DNA of 64,000 nucleotides from Allodiplogaster sudhausi (GCA_945643635.1 CALZFC010000225.1:1-64000), one strand, 5' to 3'; positions 54,826 to 64,000 are shown, counted from the first letter of the stretch. Notes: generated by a model not told the origin, from the sequence alone. A program made the numbers and translations.

Positions 54826-54972
54826 CACGGTTCAATAAAGACAAATTAATTTTGCAATGCAGATATTGTTCGTTGAATTTATTTTTGAACTTTACAACTC
54901 TGTTCTTCGCGTTTTTGCACGACCTCTTTTTGAACAACGTTCTTTCGCATCTTTTAATGAAGCGCATCCGTA

Positions 54973-55045
54973 GCCCGGTTAGCTCAGTCGGTAGAGCACC
55001 AGACTCTTAATCTGGCTGTCGCGGGTTCGAGCCCCGCATCGGGCT
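54973..55045 (+). tRNA. tRNA-Lys(CUU)
   Basis: Copy 233; +237, T4 in GCGTTTTGCACG. Confidence 0.95.
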
Positions 55046-55209
55046 TCAACTTTTTCTTTTTTCACGGTTCAATAAAGACAAATTAATTTTGCAATGCAGA
55101 TATTGTTCGTTGAATTTATTTTTGAACTTTACAACTCTGTTCTTCGCGTTTTGCACGACCTCTTTTTTGAACAACGTTCTTTCGCATCTTTTAATGAAGC
55201 GCATCCGTA

Positions 55210-55282
55210 GCCCGGTTAGCTCAGTCGGTAGAGCACCAGACTCTTAATCTGGCTGTCGCGGGTTCGAGCCCCGCATCGGGCT
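55210..55282 (+). tRNA. tRNA-Lys(CUU)
   Basis: Copy 234; +236, fused T12 terminator. Confidence 0.95.
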
Positions 55283-55287
55283 TCAAC

Positions 55288-55299
55288 TTTTTTTTTTTT
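55288..55299 (+). terminator. Fused T12 terminator (C replaced by T)
   Basis: Twelve T residues in a row; the length equals T5-C-T6, so this looks like a C-to-T change rather than a deletion. Confidence 0.7.
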
Positions 55300-55445
55300 C
55301 ACGGTTCAATAAAGACAAATTATTTTGCAATGCAGATATTGTTCGTTGAATTTATTTTTGAACTTTACAACTCTGTTCTTCGCGTTTTTGCACGACCTCT
55401 TTTTGAACAACGTTCTTTCGCATCTTTTAATGAAGCGCATCCGTA

Positions 55446-55518
55446 GCCCGGTTAGCTCAGTCGGTAGAGCACCAGACTCTTAATCTGGCTGTCGCGGGTT
55501 CGAGCCCCGCATCGGGCT
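55446..55518 (+). tRNA. tRNA-Lys(CUU)
   Basis: Copy 235; +238. Confidence 0.95.
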
Positions 55519-55683
55519 TCAACTTTTTCTTTTTTCACGGTTCAATAAAGACAAATCTATTTTGCAATGCAGATATTGTTCGTTGAATTTATTTTTGAAC
55601 TTTACAACTCTGTTCTTCGCGTTTTTGAACGACCTCTTTTTTGAACAACGTTCTTTCGCATCTTTTAATGAAGCGCATCCGTA

Positions 55684-55756
55684 GCCCGGTTAGCTCAGTC
55701 GGTAGAGCACCAGACTCTTAATCTGGCTGTCGCGGGTTCGAGCCCCGCATCGGGCT
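55684..55756 (+). tRNA. tRNA-Lys(CUU)
   Basis: Copy 236; +236. Confidence 0.95.
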
Positions 55757-55919
55757 TCAACTTTTCTTTTTTCACGGTTCAATAAAGACAAATTATTTTG
55801 CAATGCAGATATTGTTCGTTGAATTTATTTTTGAACTTTACAACTCTGTTCTTCGCGTTTTTGCACGACCTCTTTTTTGAACAACGTTCTTTCGCATCTT
55901 TTAATGAAGCGCATCCGTA

Positions 55920-55992
55920 GCCCGGTTAGCTCAGTCGGTAGAGCACCAGACTCTTAATCTGGCTGTCGCGGGTTCGAGCCCCGCATCGGGCT
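55920..55992 (+). tRNA. tRNA-Lys(CUU)
   Basis: Copy 237; +236. Confidence 0.95.
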
Positions 55993-56155
55993 TCAACTTT
56001 TCTTTTTTCACGGTTCAATAAAGACAAATTATTTTGCAATGCAGATATTGTTCGTTGAATTTATTTTTGAACTTTACAACTCTGTTCTTCGCGTTTTTGC
56101 ACGACCTCTTTTTTGAACAACGTTCTTTCGCATCTTTTAATGAAGCGCATCCGTA

Positions 56156-56228
56156 GCCCGGTTAGCTCAGTCGGTAGAGCACCAGACTCTTAATCTGGCT
56201 GTCGCGGGTTCGAGCCCCGCATCGGGCT
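56156..56228 (+). tRNA. tRNA-Lys(CUU)
   Basis: Copy 238; +238. Confidence 0.95.
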
Positions 56229-56393
56229 TCAACGTTTTCTTTTTTCACGGTTCAATAAAGACAAATCTATTTTGCAATGCAGATATTGTTCGTTGAATTT
56301 ATTTTTGAACTTTACAACTCTGTTCTTCGCGTTTTTGCACGACCTCTTTTTTGAACAACGTTCTTTCGCATCTTTTAATGAAGCGCATCCGTA

Positions 56394-56466
56394 GCCCGGT
56401 TAGCTCAGTCGGTAGAGCACCAGACTCTTAATCTGGCTGTCGCGGGTTCGAGCCCCGCATCGGGCT
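56394..56466 (+). tRNA. tRNA-Lys(CUU)
   Basis: Copy 239; +238. Confidence 0.95.
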
Positions 56467-56631
56467 TCAACTTTTTCTTTTTTCACGGTTCAATAAAGAC
56501 AAATTAATTTTGCAATGCAGATATTGTTCGTTGAATTTATTTTTGAACTTTACAACTCTGTTCTTCGCGTTTTTGAACGACCTCTTTTTTGAACAACGTT
56601 CTTTCGCATCTTTTAATGAAGCGCATCCGTA

Positions 56632-56704
56632 GCCCGGTTAGCTCAGTCGGTAGAGCACCAGACTCTTAATCTGGCTGTCGCGGGTTCGAGCCCCGCATCG
56701 GGCT
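56632..56704 (+). tRNA. tRNA-Lys(CUU)
   Basis: Copy 240; +236, antisense 74-codon frame open. Confidence 0.95.
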
Positions 56705-56867
56705 TCAACTTTTCTTTTTTCACGGTTCAATAAAGACAAATTAATTTTGCAATGCAGATATTGTTCGTTGAATTTATTTTTGAACTTTACAACTCTGTTC
56801 TTCGCGTTTTTGCACGACCTCTTTTTGAACAACGTTCTTTCGCATCTTTTAATGAAGCGCATCCGTA

Positions 56868-56940
56868 GCCCGGTTAGCTCAGTCGGTAGAGCACCAGACT
56901 CTTAATCTGGCTGTCGCGGGTTCGAGCCCCGCATCGGGCT
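56868..56940 (+). tRNA. tRNA-Lys(CUU)
   Basis: Copy 241; +236. Confidence 0.95.
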
Positions 56941-57103
56941 TCAACTTTTCTTTTTTCACGGTTCAATAAAGACAAATTATTTTGCAATGCAGATATTGTT
57001 CGTTGAATTTATTTTTGAACTTTACAACTCTGTTCTTCGCGTTTTTGAACGACCTCTTTTTTGAACAACGTTCTTTCGCATCTTTTAATGAAGCGCATCC
57101 GTA

Positions 57104-57176
57104 GCCCGGTTAGCTCAGTCGGTAGAGCACCAGACTCTTAATCTGGCTGTCGCGGGTTCGAGCCCCGCATCGGGCT
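57104..57176 (+). tRNA. tRNA-Lys(CUU)
   Basis: Copy 242; +237. Confidence 0.95.
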
Positions 57177-57340
57177 TCAACTTTTTCTTTTTTCACGGTT
57201 CAATAAAGACAAATTAATTTTGCAATGCAGATATTGTTCGTTGAATTTATTTTTGAACTTTACAACTCTGTTCTTCGCGTTTTTGCACGACCTCTTTTTG
57301 AACAACGTTCTTTCGCATCTTTTAATGAAGCGCATCCGTA

Positions 57341-57413
57341 GCCCGGTTAGCTCAGTCGGTAGAGCACCAGACTCTTAATCTGGCTGTCGCGGGTTCGAGC
57401 CCCGCATCGGGCT
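57341..57413 (+). tRNA. tRNA-Lys(CUU)
   Basis: Copy 243; +234, the shortest unit; spacer lost bases around 57520-57530. Confidence 0.95.
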
Positions 57414-57574
57414 TCAACTTTTTCTTTTTTCACGGTTCAATAAAGACAAATTATTTTGCAATGCAGATATTGTTCGTTGAATTTATTTTTGAACTTTACA
57501 ACTCTGTTCTTCGCGTTTTGCACGACCTTTTTTGAACAACGTTCTTTCGCATCTTTTAATGAAGCGCATCCGTA

Positions 57575-57647
57575 GCCCGGTTAGCTCAGTCGGTAGAGCA
57601 CCAGACTCTTAATCTGGCTGTCGCGGGTTCGAGCCCCGCATCGGGCT
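57575..57647 (+). tRNA. tRNA-Lys(CUU)
   Basis: Copy 244; +238. Confidence 0.95.
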
Positions 57648-57812
57648 TCAACTTTTTCTTTTTTCACGGTTCAATAAAGACAAATCTATTTTGCAATGCA
57701 GATATTGTTCGTTGAATTTATTTTTGAACTTTACAACTCTGTTCTTCGCGTTTTTGCACGACCTCTTTTTTGAACAACGTTCTTTCGCATCTTTTAATGA
57801 AGCGCATCCGTA

Positions 57813-57885
57813 GCCCGGTTAGCTCAGTCGGTAGAGCACCAGACTCTTAATCTGGCTGTCGCGGGTTCGAGCCCCGCATCGGGCT
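57813..57885 (+). tRNA. tRNA-Lys(CUU)
   Basis: Copy 245; +238. Confidence 0.95.
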
Positions 57886-58050
57886 TCAACTTTTTCTTTT
57901 TTCACGGTTCAATAAAGACAAATTAATTTTGCAATGCAGATATTGTTCGTTGAATTTATTTTTGAACTTTACAACTCTGTTCTTCGCGTTTTTGCACGAC
58001 CTCTTTTTTGAACAACGTTCTTTCGCATCTTTTAATGAAGCGCATCCGTA

Positions 58051-58123
58051 GCCCGGTTAGCTCAGTCGGTAGAGCACCAGACTCTTAATCTGGCTGTCGC
58101 GGGTTCGAGCCCCGCATCGGGCT
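58051..58123 (+). tRNA. tRNA-Lys(CUU)
   Basis: Copy 246; +236, fused T9 terminator. Confidence 0.95.
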
Positions 58124-58128
58124 TCAAC

Positions 58129-58137
58129 TTTTTTTTT
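58129..58137 (+). terminator. Fused T9 terminator (C lost)
   Basis: Nine T residues with no interrupting C. The spacer that follows also carries the rare CTAATTTT form of variable site I. Confidence 0.7.
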
Positions 58138-58286
58138 CACGGTTCAATAAAGACAAATCTAATTTTGCAATGCAGATATTGTTCGTTGAATTTATTTTTG
58201 AACTTTACAACTCTGTTCTTCGCGTTTTTGCACGACCTCTTTTTTGAACAACGTTCTTTCGCATCTTTTAATGAAGCGCATCCGTA

Positions 58287-58359
58287 GCCCGGTTAGCTCA
58301 GTCGGTAGAGCACCAGACTCTTAATCTGGCTGTCGCGGGTTCGAGCCCCGCATCGGGCT
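58287..58359 (+). tRNA. tRNA-Lys(CUU)
   Basis: Copy 247; +236. Confidence 0.95.
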
Positions 58360-58522
58360 TCAACTTTTCTTTTTTCACGGTTCAATAAAGACAAATTATT
58401 TTGCAATGCAGATATTGTTCGTTGAATTTATTTTTGAACTTTACAACTCTGTTCTTCGCGTTTTTGCACGACCTCTTTTTTGAACAACGTTCTTTCGCAT
58501 CTTTTAATGAAGCGCATCCGTA

Positions 58523-58595
58523 GCCCGGTTAGCTCAGTCGGTAGAGCACCAGACTCTTAATCTGGCTGTCGCGGGTTCGAGCCCCGCATCGGGCT
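58523..58595 (+). tRNA. tRNA-Lys(CUU)
   Basis: Copy 248; +237, AGAAC-type spacer reappears. Confidence 0.95.
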
Positions 58596-58759
58596 TCAAC
58601 TTTTCTTTTTTCACGGTTCAATAAAGACAAATCTATTTTGCAATGCAGATATTGTTCGTTGAATTTATTTTTGAACTTTACAACTCTGTTCTTCGCGTTT
58701 TAGAACGACCTCTTTTTTGAACAACGTTCTTTCGCATCTTTTAATGAAGCGCATCCGTA

Positions 58760-58832
58760 GCCCGGTTAGCTCAGTCGGTAGAGCACCAGACTCTTAATCT
58801 GGCTGTCGCGGGTTCGAGCCCCGCATCGGGCT
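58760..58832 (+). tRNA. tRNA-Lys(CUU)
   Basis: Copy 249; +236, antisense 74-codon frame open. Confidence 0.95.
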
Positions 58833-58995
58833 TCAACTTTTCTTTTTTCACGGTTCAATAAAGACAAATCTATTTTGCAATGCAGATATTGTTCGTTGAA
58901 TTTATTTTTGAACTTTACAACTCTGTTCTTCGCGTTTTTGCACGACCTCTTTTTGAACAACGTTCTTTCGCATCTTTTAATGAAGCGCATCCGTA

Positions 58996-59068
58996 GCCCG
59001 GTTAGCTCAGTCGGTAGAGCACCAGACTCTTAATCTGGCTGTCGCGGGTTCGAGCCCCGCATCGGGCT
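58996..59068 (+). tRNA. tRNA-Lys(CUU)
   Basis: Copy 250; +236. Confidence 0.95.
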
Positions 59069-59231
59069 TCAACTTTTCTTTTTTCACGGTTCAATAAAGA
59101 CAAATTATTTTGCAATGCAGATATTGTTCGTTGAATTTATTTTTGAACTTTACAACTCTGTTCTTCGCGTTTTTGCACGACCTCTTTTTTGAACAACGTT
59201 CTTTCGCATCTTTTAATGAAGCGCATCCGTA

Positions 59232-59304
59232 GCCCGGTTAGCTCAGTCGGTAGAGCACCAGACTCTTAATCTGGCTGTCGCGGGTTCGAGCCCCGCATCG
59301 GGCT
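59232..59304 (+). tRNA. tRNA-Lys(CUU)
   Basis: Copy 251; +236, antisense 74-codon frame open. Confidence 0.95.
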
Positions 59305-59467
59305 TCAACTTTTCTTTTTTCACGGTTCAATAAAGACAAATTAATTTTGCAATGCAGATATTGTTCGTTGAATTTATTTTTGAACTTTACAACTCTGTTC
59401 TTCGCGTTTTTGCACGACCTCTTTTTGAACAACGTTCTTTCGCATCTTTTAATGAAGCGCATCCGTA

Positions 59468-59540
59468 GCCCGGTTAGCTCAGTCGGTAGAGCACCAGACT
59501 CTTAATCTGGCTGTCGCGGGTTCGAGCCCCGCATCGGGCT
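59468..59540 (+). tRNA. tRNA-Lys(CUU)
   Basis: Copy 252; +237, rare TAATTTT spacer. Confidence 0.95.
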
Positions 59541-59704
59541 TCAACTTTTTCTTTTTTCACGGTTCAATAAAGACAAATAATTTTGCAATGCAGATATTGT
59601 TCGTTGAATTTATTTTTGAACTTTACAACTCTGTTCTTCGCGTTTTTGCACGACCTCTTTTTTGAACAACGTTCTTTCGCATCTTTTAATGAAGCGCATC
59701 CGTA

Positions 59705-59777
59705 GCCCGGTTAGCTCAGTCGGTAGAGCACCAGACTCTTAATCTGGCTGTCGCGGGTTCGAGCCCCGCATCGGGCT
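59705..59777 (+). tRNA. tRNA-Lys(CUU)
   Basis: Copy 253; +237. Confidence 0.95.
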
Positions 59778-59941
59778 TCAACTTTTCTTTTTTCACGGTT
59801 CAATAAAGACAAATCTATTTTGCAATGCAGATATTGTTCGTTGAATTTATTTTTGAACTTTACAACTCTGTTCTTCGCGTTTTTGCACGACCTCTTTTTT
59901 GAACAACGTTCTTTCGCATCTTTTAATGAAGCGCATCCGTA

Positions 59942-60014
59942 GCCCGGTTAGCTCAGTCGGTAGAGCACCAGACTCTTAATCTGGCTGTCGCGGGTTCGAG
60001 CCCCGCATCGGGCT
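59942..60014 (+). tRNA. tRNA-Lys(CUU)
   Basis: Copy 254; +237, T-to-G change at 60130 in the spacer. Confidence 0.95.
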
Positions 60015-60178
60015 TCAACTTTTTCTTTTTTCACGGTTCAATAAAGACAAATTATTTTGCAATGCAGATATTGTTCGTTGAATTTATTTTTGAACTTTAC
60101 AACTCTGTTCTTCGCGTTTTTGCACGACCGCTTTTTTGAACAACGTTCTTTCGCATCTTTTAATGAAGCGCATCCGTA

Positions 60179-60251
60179 GCCCGGTTAGCTCAGTCGGTAG
60201 AGCACCAGACTCTTAATCTGGCTGTCGCGGGTTCGAGCCCCGCATCGGGCT
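60179..60251 (+). tRNA. tRNA-Lys(CUU)
   Basis: Copy 255; +237, T4 in GCGTTTTGCACG. Confidence 0.95.
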
Positions 60252-60415
60252 TCAACTTTTTCTTTTTTCACGGTTCAATAAAGACAAATTAATTTTGCAA
60301 TGCAGATATTGTTCGTTGAATTTATTTTTGAACTTTACAACTCTGTTCTTCGCGTTTTGCACGACCTCTTTTTTGAACAACGTTCTTTCGCATCTTTTAA
60401 TGAAGCGCATCCGTA

Positions 60416-60488
60416 GCCCGGTTAGCTCAGTCGGTAGAGCACCAGACTCTTAATCTGGCTGTCGCGGGTTCGAGCCCCGCATCGGGCT
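60416..60488 (+). tRNA. tRNA-Lys(CUU)
   Basis: Copy 256; +235, rare TTAATTT and TTTTGAACG. Confidence 0.95.
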
Positions 60489-60650
60489 TCAACGTTTTCT
60501 TTTTTCACGGTTCAATAAAGACAAATTAATTTGCAATGCAGATATTGTTCGTTGAATTTATTTTTGAACTTTACAACTCTGTTCTTCGCGTTTTGAACGA
60601 CCTCTTTTTGAACAACGTTCTTTCGCATCTTTTAATGAAGCGCATCCGTA

Positions 60651-60723
60651 GCCCGGTTAGCTCAGTCGGTAGAGCACCAGACTCTTAATCTGGCTGTCGC
60701 GGGTTCGAGCCCCGCATCGGGCT
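60651..60723 (+). tRNA. tRNA-Lys(CUU)
   Basis: Copy 257; +237. Confidence 0.95.
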
Positions 60724-60887
60724 TCAACTTTTTCTTTTTTCACGGTTCAATAAAGACAAATTATTTTGCAATGCAGATATTGTTCGTTGAATTTATTTTT
60801 GAACTTTACAACTCTGTTCTTCGCGTTTTTGCACGACCTCTTTTTTGAACAACGTTCTTTCGCATCTTTTAATGAAGCGCATCCGTA

Positions 60888-60960
60888 GCCCGGTTAGCTC
60901 AGTCGGTAGAGCACCAGACTCTTAATCTGGCTGTCGCGGGTTCGAGCCCCGCATCGGGCT
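60888..60960 (+). tRNA. tRNA-Lys(CUU)
   Basis: Copy 258; +238. Confidence 0.95.
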
Positions 60961-61125
60961 TCAACTTTTTCTTTTTTCACGGTTCAATAAAGACAAATCT
61001 ATTTTGCAATGCAGATATTGTTCGTTGAATTTATTTTTGAACTTTACAACTCTGTTCTTCGCGTTTTTGCACGACCTCTTTTTTGAACAACGTTCTTTCG
61101 CATCTTTTAATGAAGCGCATCCGTA

Positions 61126-61198
61126 GCCCGGTTAGCTCAGTCGGTAGAGCACCAGACTCTTAATCTGGCTGTCGCGGGTTCGAGCCCCGCATCGGGCT
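61126..61198 (+). tRNA. tRNA-Lys(CUU)
   Basis: Copy 259; +238. Confidence 0.95.
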
Positions 61199-61363
61199 TC
61201 AACTTTTTCTTTTTTCACGGTTCAATAAAGACAAATTAATTTTGCAATGCAGATATTGTTCGTTGAATTTATTTTTGAACTTTACAACTCTGTTCTTCGC
61301 GTTTTTGCACGACCTCTTTTTTGAACAACGTTCTTTCGCATCTTTTAATGAAGCGCATCCGTA

Positions 61364-61436
61364 GCCCGGTTAGCTCAGTCGGTAGAGCACCAGACTCTTA
61401 ATCTGGCTGTCGCGGGTTCGAGCCCCGCATCGGGCT
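61364..61436 (+). tRNA. tRNA-Lys(CUU)
   Basis: Copy 260; +236, G-T4-C-T5 terminator; antisense 74-codon frame open with altered residues. Confidence 0.95.
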
Positions 61437-61599
61437 TCAACGTTTTCTTTTTCACGGTTCAATAAAGACAAATCTATTTTGCAATGCAGATATTGTTCGT
61501 TGAATTTATTTTTGAACTTTACAACTCTGTTCTTCGCGTTTTGCACGACCTCTTTTTTGAACAACGTTCTTTCGCATCTTTTAATGAAGCGCATCCGTA

Positions 61600-61672
61600 G
61601 CCCGGTTAGCTCAGTCGGTAGAGCACCAGACTCTTAATCTGGCTGTCGCGGGTTCGAGCCCCGCATCGGGCT
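61600..61672 (+). tRNA. tRNA-Lys(CUU)
   Basis: Copy 261; +236, rare TAATTTT spacer. Confidence 0.95.
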
Positions 61673-61835
61673 TCAACGTTTTCTTTTTTCACGGTTCAAT
61701 AAAGACAAATAATTTTGCAATGCAGATATTGTTCGTTGAATTTATTTTTGAACTTTACAACTCTGTTCTTCGCGTTTTTGCACGACCTCTTTTTGAACAA
61801 CGTTCTTTCGCATCTTTTAATGAAGCGCATCCGTA

Positions 61836-61908
61836 GCCCGGTTAGCTCAGTCGGTAGAGCACCAGACTCTTAATCTGGCTGTCGCGGGTTCGAGCCCCGC
61901 ATCGGGCT
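61836..61908 (+). tRNA. tRNA-Lys(CUU)
   Basis: Copy 262; +235. Confidence 0.95.
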
Positions 61909-62070
61909 TCAACTTTTCTTTTTTCACGGTTCAATAAAGACAAATTATTTTGCAATGCAGATATTGTTCGTTGAATTTATTTTTGAACTTTACAACTCTG
62001 TTCTTCGCGTTTTTGCACGACCTCTTTTTGAACAACGTTCTTTCGCATCTTTTAATGAAGCGCATCCGTA

Positions 62071-62143
62071 GCCCGGTTAGCTCAGTCGGTAGAGCACCAG
62101 ACTCTTAATCTGGCTGTCGCGGGTTCGAGCCCCGCATCGGGCT
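62071..62143 (+). tRNA. tRNA-Lys(CUU)
   Basis: Copy 263; +236, antisense 74-codon frame open. Confidence 0.95.
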
Positions 62144-62306
62144 TCAACTTTTCTTTTTTCACGGTTCAATAAAGACAAATCTATTTTGCAATGCAGATAT
62201 TGTTCGTTGAATTTATTTTTGAACTTTACAACTCTGTTCTTCGCGTTTTGCACGACCTCTTTTTTGAACAACGTTCTTTCGCATCTTTTAATGAAGCGCA
62301 TCCGTA

Positions 62307-62379
62307 GCCCGGTTAGCTCAGTCGGTAGAGCACCAGACTCTTAATCTGGCTGTCGCGGGTTCGAGCCCCGCATCGGGCT
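62307..62379 (+). tRNA. tRNA-Lys(CUU)
   Basis: Copy 264; +237. Confidence 0.95.
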
Positions 62380-62543
62380 TCAACTTTTTCTTTTTTCACG
62401 GTTCAATAAAGACAAATCTATTTTGCAATGCAGATATTGTTCGTTGAATTTATTTTTGAACTTTACAACTCTGTTCTTCGCGTTTTTGCACGACCTCTTT
62501 TTGAACAACGTTCTTTCGCATCTTTTAATGAAGCGCATCCGTA

Positions 62544-62616
62544 GCCCGGTTAGCTCAGTCGGTAGAGCACCAGACTCTTAATCTGGCTGTCGCGGGTTCG
62601 AGCCCCGCATCGGGCT
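62544..62616 (+). tRNA. tRNA-Lys(CUU)
   Basis: Copy 265; +235, one T lost in TTTATTTTTGAAC near 62690. Confidence 0.95.
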
Positions 62617-62778
62617 TCAACTTTTTCTTTTTTCACGGTTCAATAAAGACAAATTAATTTTGCAATGCAGATATTGTTCGTTGAATTTATTTTGAACTTT
62701 ACAACTCTGTTCTTCGCGTTTTGCACGACCTCTTTTTGAACAACGTTCTTTCGCATCTTTTAATGAAGCGCATCCGTA

Positions 62779-62851
62779 GCCCGGTTAGCTCAGTCGGTAG
62801 AGCACCAGACTCTTAATCTGGCTGTCGCGGGTTCGAGCCCCGCATCGGGCT
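62779..62851 (+). tRNA. tRNA-Lys(CUU)
   Basis: Copy 266; +237, GAATTATTTTTTGAAC form near 62920. Confidence 0.95.
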
Positions 62852-63015
62852 TCAACTTTTTCTTTTTTCACGGTTCAATAAAGACAAATCTATTTTGCAA
62901 TGCAGATATTGTTCGTTGAATTATTTTTTGAACTTTACAACTCTGTTCTTCGCGTTTTTGCACGACCTCTTTTTGAACAACGTTCTTTCGCATCTTTTAA
63001 TGAAGCGCATCCGTA

Positions 63016-63088
63016 GCCCGGTTAGCTCAGTCGGTAGAGCACCAGACTCTTAATCTGGCTGTCGCGGGTTCGAGCCCCGCATCGGGCT
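63016..63088 (+). tRNA. tRNA-Lys(CUU)
   Basis: Copy 267; +237, T4 in GCGTTTTGCACG. Confidence 0.95.
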
Positions 63089-63252
63089 TCAACGTTTTCT
63101 TTTTTCACGGTTCAATAAAGACAAATCTATTTTGCAATGCAGATATTGTTCGTTGAATTTATTTTTGAACTTTACAACTCTGTTCTTCGCGTTTTGCACG
63201 ACCTCTTTTTTGAACAACGTTCTTTCGCATCTTTTAATGAAGCGCATCCGTA

Positions 63253-63325
63253 GCCCGGTTAGCTCAGTCGGTAGAGCACCAGACTCTTAATCTGGCTGTC
63301 GCGGGTTCGAGCCCCGCATCGGGCT
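63253..63325 (+). tRNA. tRNA-Lys(CUU)
   Basis: Copy 268; +237. Confidence 0.95.
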
Positions 63326-63489
63326 TCAACTTTTTCTTTTTTCACGGTTCAATAAAGACAAATCTATTTTGCAATGCAGATATTGTTCGTTGAATTTATT
63401 TTTGAACTTTACAACTCTGTTCTTCGCGTTTTTGCACGACCTCTTTTTGAACAACGTTCTTTCGCATCTTTTAATGAAGCGCATCCGTA

Positions 63490-63562
63490 GCCCGGTTAGC
63501 TCAGTCGGTAGAGCACCAGACTCTTAATCTGGCTGTCGCGGGTTCGAGCCCCGCATCGGGCT
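63490..63562 (+). tRNA. tRNA-Lys(CUU)
   Basis: Copy 269; +238, G-T5-C-T6 terminator and AGAAC-type spacer. Confidence 0.95.
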
Positions 63563-63727
63563 TCAACGTTTTTCTTTTTTCACGGTTCAATAAAGACAAA
63601 TTATTTTGCAATGCAGATATTGTTCGTTGAATTTATTTTTGAACTTTACAACTCTGTTCTTCGCGTTTTAGAACGACCTCTTTTTTGAACAACGTTCTTT
63701 CGCATCTTTTAATGAAGCGCATCCGTA

Positions 63728-63800
63728 GCCCGGTTAGCTCAGTCGGTAGAGCACCAGACTCTTAATCTGGCTGTCGCGGGTTCGAGCCCCGCATCGGGCT
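63728..63800 (+). tRNA. tRNA-Lys(CUU)
   Basis: Copy 270; +237, T5-C-T5 terminator. Confidence 0.95.
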
Positions 63801-63964
63801 TCAACTTTTTCTTTTTCACGGTTCAATAAAGACAAATTAATTTTGCAATGCAGATATTGTTCGTTGAATTTATTTTTGAACTTTACAACTCTGTTCTTCG
63901 CGTTTTTGCACGACCTCTTTTTTGAACAACGTTCTTTCGCATCTTTTAATGAAGCGCATCCGTA

Positions 63965-64000
63965 GCCCGGTTAGCTCAGTCGGTAGAGCACCAGACTCTT
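63965..64000 (+). tRNA. tRNA-Lys(CUU), partial at window edge
   Basis: Copy 271; first 36 nt only, cut within the anticodon by the window edge. All visible bases match the reference body. Confidence 0.9.

Larger units (their letters stand above)
1..64000 (+). repeat. Tandem array of tRNA-Lys(CUU) units, ~237-bp period, 271 copies
   Basis: The same unit recurs across the whole window in one orientation: a 73-nt tRNA-Lys gene plus a spacer of about 164 bp. Apart from the first two units (240 and 229 bp), periods run from 234 to 239 bp. Length differences come almost entirely from T tracts and one TTAATTTT/TTATTTT/CTATTTT site. No inverted unit, inserted gene or unique sequence interrupts the array. 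The window opens inside a 5' flank and closes 36 nt into a tRNA gene, so the right limit lies outside. Tandem tRNA arrays are known in Entamoeba and, in other forms, in some animals and plants; a pure single-isoacceptor array of this copy number is unusual. Seen directly: repeat structure and copy count. Inferred: eukaryotic chromosomal origin and maintenance by unequal exchange. Confidence 0.98.

Noticed and set aside
1..64000. CRISPR array
   Set aside because: The period (~237 bp) is far too long, the whole unit is repeated rather than a short repeat with unique spacers, and there are no cas genes.
1..64000. Bacterial, phage or organellar tRNA array
   Set aside because: CCA is not encoded, only one isoacceptor occurs, each gene has its own Pol III-type T tract, and the body resembles eukaryotic cytosolic tRNA-Lys. 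Not fully excluded without a search.
1..64000. tRNA-derived SINE or retroposon cluster
   Set aside because: No poly-A tail, no target-site duplications, strictly head-to-tail spacing and intact cloverleaves; tandem duplication explains it better.
1..64000. Entamoeba as the source organism
   Set aside because: Tandem tRNA arrays fit, but the lack of short tandem repeats in the spacer and of other tRNA genes in the unit leaves this unsupported; no organism is named.

Overview
The whole window is one tandem array. A unit of about 237 bp repeats head to tail, always on the + strand, from the first base to the last. Each unit holds a 73-nt tRNA-Lys gene (anticodon CTT, read as CUU, decoding AAG) and a spacer of about 164 bp. 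I located 271 copies: 270 complete and one cut by the right edge at 64000. First start to last start is 63926 bp, a mean period of 236.8 bp. No other gene type, no protein-coding gene, no mobile element and no flanking unique DNA is visible, so the array continues past at least one edge and probably both.

The organism looks eukaryotic, and I cannot name it. The tRNA body is like eukaryotic cytosolic tRNA-Lys(CUU). The 3' CCA is not encoded. Consensus-like A and B boxes lie inside the gene, and every gene is followed within about 5 nt of its 3' end by an oligo-T tract of the kind that stops RNA polymerase III. Long tandem arrays of tRNA genes are well known in Entamoeba. Those units often carry several tRNA genes and short tandem repeats, which are absent here. 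The discriminator base is U73. A fungus, an amoebozoan or another protist all remain possible.

Layout. (1) 1-480: two or three copies with many small indels, including the only damaged tRNA body I saw (279-349). (2) About 0.5-20 kb: mixed spacer types. One carries TTTTAGAACG upstream of the next gene, and in places it alternates with the TTTTTGCACG type to give a two-unit higher-order pattern. (3) About 20-54 kb: the AGAAC type is gone and the array is more uniform, differing mainly in T-tract length. (4) About 54-64 kb: rare variants return (fused T10-T12 tracts, T4 where T5 is usual, a T-to-G change, a 234-bp unit), with two AGAAC-type spacers.

As far as I could read by eye, the tRNA bodies are otherwise invariant. 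Almost all spacer variation falls at four A/T-rich sites. This is what strong concerted evolution (unequal crossover, gene conversion) would produce, with part of the homopolymer length variation possibly being consensus error. Translation rarely needs so many genes for one isoacceptor, so a structural role (subtelomere, boundary, satellite-like) is worth testing. The recurring antisense frame of 74 codons is a shadow of the tRNA and its spacer, not a gene.
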